Below are positions 1 to 6,306 of a DNA stretch of 8,415 nucleotides, one piece after another. Every line of letters begins with the position of its first letter. Position 1 is the stretch's first letter. The translations under genes and the position numbers were made by a program. Below the pieces are notes generated by a model. It was not told the DNA's origin. It ran no database searches and worked only from the letters and a program-made list of their open reading frames with translations. The DNA is from DASRHY01 sp046765875 (GTDB taxonomy: Bacteria > Actinomycetota > Actinomycetes > Propionibacteriales > Kribbellaceae). The stretch lies in the NCBI GenBank assembly GCA_046765875.1, contig JBKPSJ010000049.1:1-8415 (forward strand), written 5' to 3'.

Positions 1-1085
1 GTCATCCAGGTCGCGGTCCAGCCGTACGAGTCGCCGACGTCGGTGGTCGCGCCGAGAGCGAGCCCGGCCGCCATCAGCGCGAACCCGATCGCCACCGTGA
101 CCCGGGTGCCGGCCCGCTGCGCGACCCGCTCGGCCGACTTCGCACCGACCAGCATCCCGCCAATGATCGGCAGCAGCCGCAGCCCGGTGTGGAACGCGTC
201 CGCGCCCTGCACCGCCTGGAACAACTGCGGCAGTACGAACAGCAGTCCCATCAGTCCGAACGACGCCAGCGTTGCGAGCACTGCGCCCCAGCCGAAGGCC
301 CTGTTCCGCAGCAGAGTCAGGTCGGCCAGCGGCGACGACGTCCGGCCCTGCCACCAGGCGAAGGCAGCCAGCAACCCGAGCCCGACCACGATCAGGGCGA
401 GCGAGGTGGCGTCGGTCCAGCCGTGGTCTCCGATCCGGATGAAGCCGTAGGTCAGCGCGATCAGCCCGGCGGCGGACAGTGCGATGCCGGCGATGTCGAT
501 CCGGCCGCCCGGCGTACCCGGCAGCCGCGGTACCCAGGCGATCACCGCCGCCACGCCGACGACGACCAGCGGCAGGTTGATCAGGAACACCGAACCCCAC
601 CAGAAGTGGTCTAGCAGCCAGCCGCCGAGCACCGGACCGAGCGGGATCCCCAGCGAGGTCGCCATCACCCAGATGGTCAACGCCCGCGGCCGCTCCGGTG
701 GCGAGAACATCGCCGTCACCAGCGACATCGACATCGGAATCAGGAATGCGGCGCCGACGCCGAGGAACGCCCGCGCGACGATCAGCTGTTCGGGCGACCC
801 CGCGTATGCGCAGGCCAGCGAGGCGAGCCCGAACAGCAACAGCGCACCGAGGAGGACGTACTTCTGGCCGAGCCGGTCGCCGATCAGACCGGCCGGCAGC
901 AGCAGCGCGGCCAGCACGAGCGTGTACGCGTTCGCGAACCACTGGAGCTGGCTGGTCGACGCATCGAGGTCGGTCGCGAGCGTCGGCAGTGCGACGTTGA
1001 GCACGGTCAGGTCGAGGCCGACGACGAGCAGGCTGACGGCGATCGCGCCCAGCGCCCACCAGCGCCGCGGGAAGATCGGTTCCAT
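1..1085 (-). CDS. DHA2-family (EmrB/QacA-like, 14-TM) MFS transporter, C-terminus cut off by window edge
   Basis: The protein is probably a proton-driven drug or metabolite exporter in the cytoplasmic membrane. I translated it by hand from the ATG at 1085. It reads in one open frame for 361 codons to the window edge, with no stop. It starts MEPIFPRRWWALGAIAVSLL, followed by the DHA2 signature LDLTVLNVALPTL in the first helix (about residues 24-36). The MFS loop motif A appears as GLIGDRLGQKYVLL after helix 2. The antiporter motif C appears as GIPLGPVLGGWLL in helix 5. Family members are about 450-550 residues, so roughly a quarter is missing. AGAAGG (1094-1099) lies 8 nt before the ATG and supports this start. 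The gene follows egtD on the same strand with a 65-bp gap that holds its own promoter and operator-like palindrome. It may therefore be controlled separately from the egt genes. The substrate is unknown. Export of ergothioneine is only a guess from position; drug efflux is the default reading. Confidence 0.88.
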   Translation of the reverse strand, partial: MEPIFPRRWWALGAIAVSLLVVGLDLTVLNVALPTLATDLDASTSQLQWFANAYTLVLAALLLPAGLIGDRLGQKYVLLGALLLFGLASLACAYAGSPEQLIVARAFLGVGAAFLIPMSMSLVTAMFSPPERPRALTIWVMATSLGIPLGPVLGGWLLDHFWWGSVFLINLPLVVVGVAAVIAWVPRLPGTPGGRIDIAGIALSAAGLIALTYGFIRIGDHGWTDATSLALIVVGLGLLAAFAWWQGRTSSPLADLTLLRNRAFGWGAVLATLASFGLMGLLFVLPQLFQAVQGADAFHTGLRLLPIIGGMLVGAKSAERVAQRAGTRVTVAIGFALMAAGLALGATTDVGDSYGWTATWM

Positions 1086-1096
1086 GACGAAGCCCT

Positions 1097-1132
1097 TCTG
1101 ATAGTGACTCTCAGATGAGACTAGCTATCAGA
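1097..1132. promoter_or_regulatory. 36-bp interrupted palindrome, probable repressor operator over the MFS promoter
   Basis: Two nested inverted repeats share one centre of symmetry (between 1114 and 1115). The outer arms are TCTGATAG (1097-1104) and CTATCAGA (1125-1132). The inner one is TCTCAGATGAGA (1109-1120). The block is AT-rich compared with its surroundings. It covers the predicted -10 box and start site and touches the ribosome-binding site, a typical place for a TetR-, MarR- or PadR-type repressor to block transcription. The 10-mer TCAGATGAGA also occurs twice as a direct repeat (1111-1120 and 1128-1137). No regulator gene is visible in the window; it may lie beyond position 1. Confidence 0.6.
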
Positions 1133-1146
1133 TGAGAGCTCGTCAA
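1118..1146 (-). promoter_or_regulatory. Sigma-70-type promoter for the MFS gene
   Basis: Reading the minus strand, TTGACG (1146-1141) is a near-consensus -35 box. After a 17-bp spacer comes TAGTCT (1123-1118), which fits TANNNT. Transcription would start near 1111, leaving a leader of about 26 nt before the ATG at 1085. The -35 box begins only a few bases after the egtD stop codon, so the MFS gene can be transcribed independently of the egt operon. This is inferred from sequence only. Confidence 0.55.
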
Positions 1147-1150
1147 CGAT

Positions 1151-2137
1151 TTATTCGGCGCGTGACAGCGACAGCGCGAACCGGTTGCCGGAGTCGGTCC
1201 ACCACGACGACAGCCCGAAGCCGGCCGCGGCCAGCTCGGCGTCGATGCCCTCGCGGCGGAACTTCGCCGAGATCTCGGTACGCAGTTCCTCGTCCTTCGC
1301 GAACTCGACCTCCAGTCCGATCTCGGGCAGCAGCACGCTCATCGCCCGGGTCGCCCGCAACCGCATCTCGATCCACTCGTTGCGGCTGTCCCACAGCGCC
1401 ACGTGGTCGAACGAGTCCAGGTCGAAGTCGGCGCCGAGCTGGCGGTTGAGCACACGGAGCACGTTCTTGTTGAACTCCGCGGTCACGCCGGCCGCGTCGT
1501 CGTACGCCGGGACCAGAACGCCCGGGTCCTTGACCAGGTCGGTGCCGAGCAGCAGCCACTCACCCGGCTCGAGCACGTCGTGCAGCGCACCGAAGAACTT
1601 CGCCCGCTCGTCGGGAAGCAGGTTGCCGATGGTGCCGCCGAGGAAGGCGACCACCCGCGGCGACTCACCCGGAAGCCGGCCGAGGTGCTCGGTGAAGTCG
1701 CCGACCACTCCGTGCACCGACAGGCCCGGGTAGTCGTCGACGATCGCCTCGGCCGCGTCGCGCAGGGCCGACTCGGACACGTCCAGCGGGACGAACTCGT
1801 GCAGGGTGCCGTGCCGGCGCAGCGCATCGAGAAGCAGCCGGGTCTTCTCCGAAGAGCCCGAGCCGAGCTCGACCAGGGTGTGCGCACCGGTCCGGGCGGC
1901 GATCTCGCCCGCCCGGCGGTCCAGGATCTCCCGCTCGGCCCGGGTCGGGTAGTACTCGGGCAGGCGGGTGATCTCCTCGAACAGTTCGCTGCCGCGCGCG
2001 TCGTAGAACCACTTCGGCGGCAGCCACTTCGGATCGGCCAGCAGTCCGGCGCGGACGTCGGAGCGCAGTGCGCGGGCGGCATGGCCTGGGGTCAGATGTA
2101 CATCGATCACCGGGTCGGAGATCCGGGTTACGGTCAC
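1151..2137 (-). CDS. egtD: L-histidine N-alpha-methyltransferase EgtD
   Basis: EgtD is a cytoplasmic SAM-dependent enzyme that methylates the alpha-amino group of histidine three times to give hercynine, the first committed step of ergothioneine synthesis. I chose the GTG at 2137. It overlaps the egtC stop as GTGA, has GGAAGGA 5 nt upstream, and gives 328 residues, close to the 321 of the M. smegmatis enzyme. A longer frame to 2236 runs into egtC and looks non-coding. Visible blocks are LPPKWFYDARGSELF (39-53), LPEYYPTR (59-66), the SAM-binding ELGSGSSEKTRLLL (90-103) and FLGGTIGNL (165-173). By alignment from memory, the histidine-site residues of the mycobacterial enzyme (Tyr56, Asn166, Tyr206, Glu282, Ser284) correspond to Tyr62, Asn172, Tyr212, Glu288 and Ser290 here, all present. 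It is the last egt gene of the run. Confidence 0.97.
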   Translation of the reverse strand: MTVTRISDPVIDVHLTPGHAARALRSDVRAGLLADPKWLPPKWFYDARGSELFEEITRLPEYYPTRAEREILDRRAGEIAARTGAHTLVELGSGSSEKTRLLLDALRRHGTLHEFVPLDVSESALRDAAEAIVDDYPGLSVHGVVGDFTEHLGRLPGESPRVVAFLGGTIGNLLPDERAKFFGALHDVLEPGEWLLLGTDLVKDPGVLVPAYDDAAGVTAEFNKNVLRVLNRQLGADFDLDSFDHVALWDSRNEWIEMRLRATRAMSVLLPEIGLEVEFAKDEELRTEISAKFRREGIDAELAAAGFGLSSWWTDSGNRFALSLSRAE

Positions 2138-2883
2138 AGTTGTCCTTCCAGATCGGACATCTCGAGGGTTTCTCGGGTTGCCAGCAGCAGGGTCCGGTCC
2201 GGCACCTGCTGCCATGTCTTGTCGTGGAGGTTCCACGGTTCGGAACTCACGGCTATGGACTGTTCAACATGGCGGACGGAGAGCGAATGCCACCAGGCGG
2301 TCGCCACGATCCGCGTGCCGTCGGTGAGCAGCAGATTGAGCCGGGACTCGGGCGCCGCCGCCAGGACCTCGGCGACGACGGCTCGTACCGCGTCGGCCGC
2401 CGGTACGCCGGCCCGGAGCCGGTGCCGGACCAGGGCCCACAGCAGCGCCGAATCGGTCGCCGCGTCCAGTGTCATCAGATCGGTCGTCGGCAGTTGCTCG
2501 GCGAGCTTGGCCATCGAGTCAGGCCAGCCGCCGACAATTCCGTTGTGACTGAACGCCCAGCGCCCCTCGGTGAACGGCGCCACCGCGGTCTCGACCAGCG
2601 GAAACCCGGTCGTCCCGTTGCGTACGGCCGCCAGCACCGCCCGCGACCGGATCGAGCGCGCCAATCCCGGGAGCGACTCGTCGGCCCAGATCGGCACGCT
2701 TCGCCGATAGCGCACAAGTTCATCGCCGGCATACCAGGCCACGCCGAAGCCGTCGGCGTTCACCGTGCCGCCGTGCCGCATGTCGCAGGGCGCCCAGGAC
2801 TGCCGGTACAGCGAGTGCGGCGGGTCGAGCACCACCTCGGCCAGGCTCACCGCCGGGCCGAGGTAGGCGAAGTGCCGGCACAT
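2134..2883 (-). CDS. egtC: Gamma-glutamyl-hercynylcysteine sulfoxide hydrolase EgtC (class II glutamine amidotransferase fold)
   Basis: EgtC cleaves the gamma-glutamyl amide of gamma-glutamyl-hercynylcysteine sulfoxide, releasing glutamate and hercynylcysteine sulfoxide in the cytoplasm. The protein (249 residues) begins MCRHFAYLGP. Cys2 becomes the N-terminal nucleophile after methionine removal, which fixes the ATG at 2883 as the start. Other class II amidotransferase hallmarks are NADGFGVAWY (about 43-52), WAFSHNG (about 109-115), TDSALLWALV (about 143-152) and SSEPW (about 218-222). Mycobacterial EgtC is about 227 residues, so this one is slightly longer. Its ATG shares one base with the egtB stop (TGATG). 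Only a weak GACGAG lies upstream, so translation is probably coupled to egtB. Its own stop overlaps the egtD start. A frame extending upstream to 3111 overlaps egtB and is rejected. Confidence 0.96.
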   Translation of the reverse strand: MCRHFAYLGPAVSLAEVVLDPPHSLYRQSWAPCDMRHGGTVNADGFGVAWYAGDELVRYRRSVPIWADESLPGLARSIRSRAVLAAVRNGTTGFPLVETAVAPFTEGRWAFSHNGIVGGWPDSMAKLAEQLPTTDLMTLDAATDSALLWALVRHRLRAGVPAADAVRAVVAEVLAAAPESRLNLLLTDGTRIVATAWWHSLSVRHVEQSIAVSSEPWNLHDKTWQQVPDRTLLLATRETLEMSDLEGQL

Positions 2884-4211
2884 CAGCGCAACTCGTCTCG
2901 CCGTGGGTCTCGGGCGCAGCGGAAGCCGGAGAAGATCTGCCGCCGGATCGGGTAGTCCCAGTTCCGGAAGGTGCCACGCACGGCCACCTCGTCGCTGCCG
3001 AACGAGCCACCGCGCAGCACCTTGTAGCCCGGCCCGAAGAAGACCAGCGAATACTCGTCGTACGGGAACGCGGTGAACCCCCGGTACGGCAGGAAGTCGC
3101 TGCTGGTCCACTCCCAGACGTCGCCGATCAATTGGTGTACGCCGAGCGGTGACGCGCCCGCCGGGTACGCACCCACCGGGGCAGGCCGCAAGTGGCGCTG
3201 GCCGAGGTTCGCGTGCTCCGCGCCCGGGTCCTCGTCACCCCACGGGTACCGGCGGGACCGGCCGGTCGCCGGGTCGTAACGGGCCGCGAACTCCCACTCC
3301 GCCTCGGTCGGCAGTCGCTTGCCGGCCCAGGCCGCGTACGCCTCGGCCTCGTAGAAGCAGACGTGCAGCACCGGCTCGTCCGGGGGCAACGGCTCGCGGT
3401 ACCCGAACCGCAGCCGCACCCACCCGTCGCCCTCGCGCTCCCAGAACCGCGGCGCCACCAGGCCCGCCTTCTGTACGTGGGCCCAGCCCGCCGGGGACCA
3501 CCAGCGCTCCTGCTCGTACCCGCCCGCCTCGACGAACGCCCGGTACGCGAGGTTGGTCACGGGAGCCGTGTCGATCACGTACGGCGCCACCCGCACCTGG
3601 TGCGCGGGCCGTTCATTGTCCAGCGCCCACGGTTCGGTCGACGTACCCATCGTGAACTCGCCACCGTGGACCAGCACCTCCGCGGCCGGCAGCGCATGGC
3701 CGGGCGGCGGCTCGGGCGCGGTCAGCACCGGCGCGCCGACCCGGAGCTGGTGCGTCGCCAGCATCGTCTCGTCGTGCTGCTGCTCGTGCTGCGTGATCAT
3801 CCCGAAGGCGAACGCGTTGTCCACCAGCGGACGGCCGTCCAGCCGGACGTGATCGAGGATGTCGAGCACCTTGTCGCGGACCTCGGCGATGTACGCACGG
3901 GTCTCGGCGGGGCTGAGCAGCGGCAGGGTAGGCCGGTCGGCCCGAGGGTGCATGAACGCGTCGTACAGCTTGTCGATGTCCTGGCGTAGCGGCTCGCGAC
4001 CGCCGACGTCGCGGACCAGCCAGAGCTCCTCCTGGTTGCCGACGTGCGCGTAGTCCCACACCAGCGGCGACATCAGCTTGGAATGCTGGCGGACCAGGTC
4101 CTCCTCGTCGACGGACTCGGCCAGCAGCCGGGTCCGCTCGCGCGCCCGGTCGAGCTGCGCGGCGACCCGGGCGCGGAGTTGGTCGGCGCTGAGGTCGGCG
4201 ATCGTGGTCAT
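2883..4211 (-). CDS. egtB: Hercynine oxygenase EgtB (iron-dependent sulfoxide synthase)
   Basis: EgtB is a non-heme Fe(II) enzyme that uses O2 to join gamma-glutamylcysteine to hercynine, giving gamma-glutamyl-hercynylcysteine sulfoxide. The protein has 442 residues (mycobacterial EgtB about 430). An N-terminal DinB-like four-helix domain is followed by a C-terminal formylglycine-enzyme/sulfatase-modifying domain from about residue 175. The three iron-ligand histidines can be placed: His56 in DYAHVGNQEELW, and His142 and His146 in QHEQQHDE. Arg90 and Arg93 (HPRADRP) and Trp418-Asp419 (RNWDYPIRR) match positions that contact gamma-glutamylcysteine in the structurally known enzyme; that assignment is from memory. 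The ATG at 4211 overlaps the egtA stop as ATGA and follows a strong AGGAGGA about 7 nt upstream. A longer in-frame extension to 5078 is antisense-frame noise inside egtA. Confidence 0.97.
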   Translation of the reverse strand: MTTIADLSADQLRARVAAQLDRARERTRLLAESVDEEDLVRQHSKLMSPLVWDYAHVGNQEELWLVRDVGGREPLRQDIDKLYDAFMHPRADRPTLPLLSPAETRAYIAEVRDKVLDILDHVRLDGRPLVDNAFAFGMITQHEQQHDETMLATHQLRVGAPVLTAPEPPPGHALPAAEVLVHGGEFTMGTSTEPWALDNERPAHQVRVAPYVIDTAPVTNLAYRAFVEAGGYEQERWWSPAGWAHVQKAGLVAPRFWEREGDGWVRLRFGYREPLPPDEPVLHVCFYEAEAYAAWAGKRLPTEAEWEFAARYDPATGRSRRYPWGDEDPGAEHANLGQRHLRPAPVGAYPAGASPLGVHQLIGDVWEWTSSDFLPYRGFTAFPYDEYSLVFFGPGYKVLRGGSFGSDEVAVRGTFRNWDYPIRRQIFSGFRCARDPRRDELR

Positions 4212-5419
4212 GCTGTGTTCCTCCTCGATACGGCGGACAGCGTGCGGTCGAGCCGATCGGCGATCCGCGCAGCGTGTCCTGGTTCGATGCCGATCAGGTC
4301 CAGTGACCGGCAGCCGAGCTCGACGACCTCCCGCGCGGTGCGCAGCAGCAGGTTGTCGGCGAGTCCGAGCCGGGCCGCCGGCAACCAGCGGTTCGCGGCC
4401 GGCTCGGTGGCCTCGAGCACCTTGTCGACGACCATCCGGTCCGCCAGCAGGGCACTCAGCAACACGACGGGAACCGTCCAGCCGTCGCCCGGTTGCGCGT
4501 CGAGATAGCGCACCTCGAGATGGCCCCGCGCGCGGACCGGCGGGAACAGCGTGGTCAGGTGGTACTCCAGGTCGTCGTACGTCGGCCGGACCTCGAGTGC
4601 ACCGTCGGCCCAGTCCCCGAAGGTCAGCCCGGGCGGCGGGACCCAGCGGTCGCCGCCGTGCCGGAAGCAGATCACCGGCGCCGCCATCGCCAGCCGTGCC
4701 CAGCCCTGCGCCGGGTCGTCGTCGAGATCGGGCGGACCCGTGAACGGCGGACAGGTGCCGAGCGTCGCGCGCAGCCGCGCGGAGGCCCAGCCGGTGCCCG
4801 AACCGGCCAGCCGCGACGAGTTGGCGAACAGCGCGACCAGTGCCGGTCCGGCCGCGTGGACGGCTCGCCACCGGGCCGCGGTGTCGCGCTCCTCCCCTGC
4901 GTCGACGCACACCTGCACGCTGGCCGTGCTGCACATCATCCGCCGGCCCTCGGGACCGATCCGGTCGAACACGGTCTGCATCGCGGCGTACCGCGGGAGG
5001 TCCAGGATGCGGCGTGGTCGCCGGTGCGGATCGATGCCCGCATCGCCGACTGACAGACCGCGGGCCGCGAGTAGCCACTCGACCTCGGCCGAATCGGCGG
5101 AGACGGCGGCCAGGAGGCCCGGCACGGACTCGAACGGAAGACTGGAGATCTCAACCTGCCCGCCCGGCTCAACGGTGATGCCGGAGCCGTTCGCGAGCGG
5201 GAGTTGTGGACTGCCGGGTACCAGACTCGCCGGCGCATGATCCCCGAGGGCAGATCGTAAGACGTCTGCGTCGAGCGGACGGCGCGGGTCCCGCCTGTGA
5301 TGGACGGTCCACTCCAGCTCGACGCCGGTATGGACCGGTGGTCCGTGCTTGAAACACACCTTCGCGACGAAGCCTTCGGCCTCCTCGCGGCTACCGATGC
5401 AGTGCTCGGTGCTCGTCAT
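4208..5419 (-). CDS. egtA: Glutamate-cysteine ligase EgtA (ergothioneine pathway, GCS2-like)
   Basis: EgtA is an ATP-dependent ligase that makes gamma-glutamylcysteine, the sulfur donor for EgtB. Actinobacteria normally use mycothiol rather than glutathione, so this activity is pathway-dedicated. The 403-residue protein begins MTSTEHCIGSREEAEGF. It shows the GCS-family segment HTGVELEWTVH (about 31-41), with acidic residues typical of the Mg-ATP site. It also has NGSGITVEPGGQVEISSLP (about 78-96), MCSTASVQVCVDAGEE (about 161-176) and EVRYLDAQPGDGW (about 299-311). Mycobacterial EgtA is about 430 residues, so the length is reasonable. The start is the ATG at 5419, with GAGGGG just before it. 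It is the first gene of the operon and is divergent from the sigma-factor gene, 338 bp away. The promoter position suggests an almost leaderless transcript. Confidence 0.95.
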   Translation of the reverse strand: MTSTEHCIGSREEAEGFVAKVCFKHGPPVHTGVELEWTVHHRRDPRRPLDADVLRSALGDHAPASLVPGSPQLPLANGSGITVEPGGQVEISSLPFESVPGLLAAVSADSAEVEWLLAARGLSVGDAGIDPHRRPRRILDLPRYAAMQTVFDRIGPEGRRMMCSTASVQVCVDAGEERDTAARWRAVHAAGPALVALFANSSRLAGSGTGWASARLRATLGTCPPFTGPPDLDDDPAQGWARLAMAAPVICFRHGGDRWVPPPGLTFGDWADGALEVRPTYDDLEYHLTTLFPPVRARGHLEVRYLDAQPGDGWTVPVVLLSALLADRMVVDKVLEATEPAANRWLPAARLGLADNLLLRTAREVVELGCRSLDLIGIEPGHAARIADRLDRTLSAVSRRNTA

Positions 5420-5427
5420 CGCCCCTC

Positions 5428-5452
5428 GAACCTAGTTCTGGGTTCCAAACCC
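5428..5452. repeat. Overlapping short inverted repeats within the egtA promoter
   Basis: GAACCTAGTTC (5428-5438) is a 4+3+4 palindrome lying on the -10 box. GGGTTCCAAACCC (5440-5452) is a 5+3+5 palindrome filling the spacer. In addition, GAACC (5428-5432) and GGTTC (5441-5445) pair as an inverted repeat with an 8-bp spacer. Several symmetric elements inside a promoter suggest an operator, though short palindromes also arise by chance. No binding protein can be named. Confidence 0.35.
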
Positions 5453-5457
5453 CTCAA
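5429..5457 (-). promoter_or_regulatory. Sigma-70-type promoter of the egt operon, near-leaderless
   Basis: On the minus strand TTGAGG (5457-5452), a 17-bp spacer and TAGGTT (5434-5429, fits TANNNT) form a plausible housekeeping promoter. Only 9 nt separate the -10 box from the egtA ATG at 5419. The start site would fall at or within about 3 nt of the ATG, so the mRNA would be leaderless or almost so, as is common in actinobacteria. The GAGGGG seen before the ATG might then not be used as a ribosome-binding site. A start-site map would settle this. Confidence 0.45.
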
Positions 5458-5476
5458 CGGCCACGGCGTTACGGCT

Positions 5477-5494
5477 ACGTGACATCCCACACGT
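5477..5494. repeat. ACGTG-N8-CACGT inverted repeat upstream of the egtA -35 box
   Basis: The arms ACGTG (5477-5481) and CACGT (5490-5494) form an inverted repeat with an 8-bp spacer. It is centred about 65 bp upstream of the predicted egtA start site, just beyond the -35 box, where activators often bind. It is a candidate site only; the arms are short. Confidence 0.3.
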
Positions 5495-5563
5495 GCCCAG
5501 AGAGGTACCGACGGACGATGACGATGCCCTTCGGCTCCGACAGTTTTGGATCGCGATTTCCTT

Positions 5564-5591
5564 TGAACCGCTTCGATCTCGTGGCCGTGTG
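5564..5591 (+). promoter_or_regulatory. SigL-type ECF promoter towards the sigma/anti-sigma pair
   Basis: TGAACC (5564-5569), a 16-bp spacer and CGTGTG (5586-5591) match the promoter I recall for mycobacterial SigL (TGAACC upstream, CGTGT-like -10). The sigma factor encoded downstream is of that same type, so autoregulation is the natural reading. Transcription would begin near 5597, giving a leader of about 160 nt before the GTG at 5758. That is long, so another start site closer to the gene is possible. Confidence 0.55.
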
Positions 5592-5674
5592 ACTTCTGAA
5601 CAAGGTCCGGAACCACACCGAAAGCAGACGACCGTTGATGATGTCCATCGTCGTGTCCCGCCCGGCCCCGCTGT

Positions 5675-5696
5675 GGCCGGACGGTCACCGTGGGCC
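5675..5696 (+). repeat. Possible hairpin in the sigma-gene leader
   Basis: GGCC (5675-5678) pairs with GGCC (5693-5696), and ACGG (5681-5684) pairs with CCGT (5688-5691) around a TCA loop, leaving a small asymmetric internal loop. It could fold in the leader RNA or be a binding site next to the TATCGT at 5697. GC-rich DNA forms such stems often, so support is modest. Confidence 0.25.
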
Positions 5697-5757
5697 TATC
5701 GTTTGGCCAGGAGCAGGAGGAGCTGACAGATCCACCACACGCTCGGGGAGGACTGGG

Positions 5758-6306
5758 GTGGAAGGATCGGGCCGCTGGCCCCGACCCGGCCAGCAGCTGA
5801 GCGACGAGGCGGTCGTCCGGACACTGTACGAGGAGCACGGCCGCAGCCTGCTCGCGTACGCCACCCGGCTGACCGGTGACCGCGCGGCCGCCGAGGACGT
5901 CGTCCAGGAGACGCTGGTACGGGCCTGGCGCCACGCCTCGACGCTGACCGAGCAGCGCGGCTCGGTGCGCGGCTGGTTGCTCACAGTGGCCCGCAACATC
6001 GTCACCGACCGGGCCCGGGCGCGGGCGGCGCGGCCCGCCGAGGTCGCCGAGTCGCCGGCGACACCGCCGATCGAGCGGGATCACTCCGACACGGTGGTCG
6101 ACACGATAGTGGTGCTCGACGCGCTCGACCAGGTGTCGCCGGAGCACCGCGACGTACTGGTCGAGATCTACTACCACGGCCGATCCGTGACCGAGGCCGC
6201 CAGGGTGCTGGGCATTCCGCCGGGTACCGTGAAGTCGAGAACGTACTACGCCCTTCGAGCATTGCGTGCCGCGATCGGCGGACCGGAACCGGAGGTGGCC
6301 CGATGA
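5758..6306 (+). CDS. ECF sigma factor, mycobacterial SigL-like
   Basis: This is an alternative RNA polymerase sigma factor that directs transcription of a small regulon when its anti-sigma releases it. From the GTG at 5758 it has 182 residues. GGGGAGGA lies 5 nt upstream, which decides this start over in-frame codons further up. Region 2 runs from about residue 20 to 90, with LYEEHGRSLLAYATRLTGD, AEDVVQETLVRAWR (45-58) and RGWLLTVARNIVTDRAR (71-87). Region 4 runs from about 117 to 173, with LDQVSPEHRDVLVEIYYHGRS and the helix-turn-helix ARVLGIPPGTVKSRTYYALR (148-167). The RLTGD, YYHG and GTVKSR stretches resemble M. tuberculosis SigL as I remember it. The stop overlaps the anti-sigma start as ATGA, the standard arrangement for a cognate pair. 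A matching TGAACC/CGTGTG promoter lies upstream. The regulon is unknown. Confidence 0.92.
   Translation: MEGSGRWPRPGQQLSDEAVVRTLYEEHGRSLLAYATRLTGDRAAAEDVVQETLVRAWRHASTLTEQRGSVRGWLLTVARNIVTDRARARAARPAEVAESPATPPIERDHSDTVVDTIVVLDALDQVSPEHRDVLVEIYYHGRSVTEAARVLGIPPGTVKSRTYYALRALRAAIGGPEPEVAR

Larger units (their letters stand above)
5420..5757. other. Divergent intergenic regulatory region between egtA and the ECF sigma gene
   Basis: No convincing gene lies in these 338 bp. In-frame TTG/ATG codons at 5635-5643 could extend the sigma protein by 41 residues. However, codons 5683-5757 lose the strong G/C third-position preference seen in the real gene (GGT, CGT, CCT, GTT, CCA, GGA, GCA, AGA and others), so I treat them as leader. 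The region is less GC-rich than the genes. It holds an egtA promoter, a SigL-type promoter towards the sigma gene and several inverted repeats, each listed separately. A TATCGT at 5697-5702 could be a second -10 box for the sigma gene, but no good -35 goes with it. Confidence 0.7.

Noticed and set aside
1097..1132. The same palindrome as a Rho-independent terminator of the egt operon
   Set aside because: It is AT-rich with an interrupted stem and no following U-run on the minus strand. Its overlap with a promoter fits an operator better.
2138..2236. N-terminal extension of EgtD
   Set aside because: It lies wholly within egtC, has no family similarity, and the GTG at 2137 has a good ribosome-binding site and gives the normal length.
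1403..2548. Long plus-strand frame antisense to egtD and egtC
   Set aside because: High-GC DNA gives long open antisense frames. The minus-strand genes have clear family motifs, and this one has none.
2883..5078. 731-residue minus-strand frame reading from inside egtA through egtB
   Set aside because: Only the part from 4211 onward is EgtB. The upstream 289 residues are Arg/Gly/Pro-rich noise in the wrong frame of egtA.
5460..5492. A SigR-type (GGGAAT-N18-GTT) promoter facing egtA
   Set aside because: The nearest match on the minus strand is GGGATG-N18-GTG, which deviates in both boxes.
5609..5636. GGAACC followed by CGTT as a second ECF promoter for the sigma gene
   Set aside because: The spacing (18 nt to CGTT, 19 nt to GTT) is longer than usual, and the TGAACC/CGTGTG pair just upstream is much better.
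5635..5757. 41-residue N-terminal extension of the sigma factor from TTG/ATG at 5635-5643
   Set aside because: Third-position G/C preference collapses in 5683-5757, and the GTG at 5758 has a strong ribosome-binding site. It is still possible if transcription starts near 5597.
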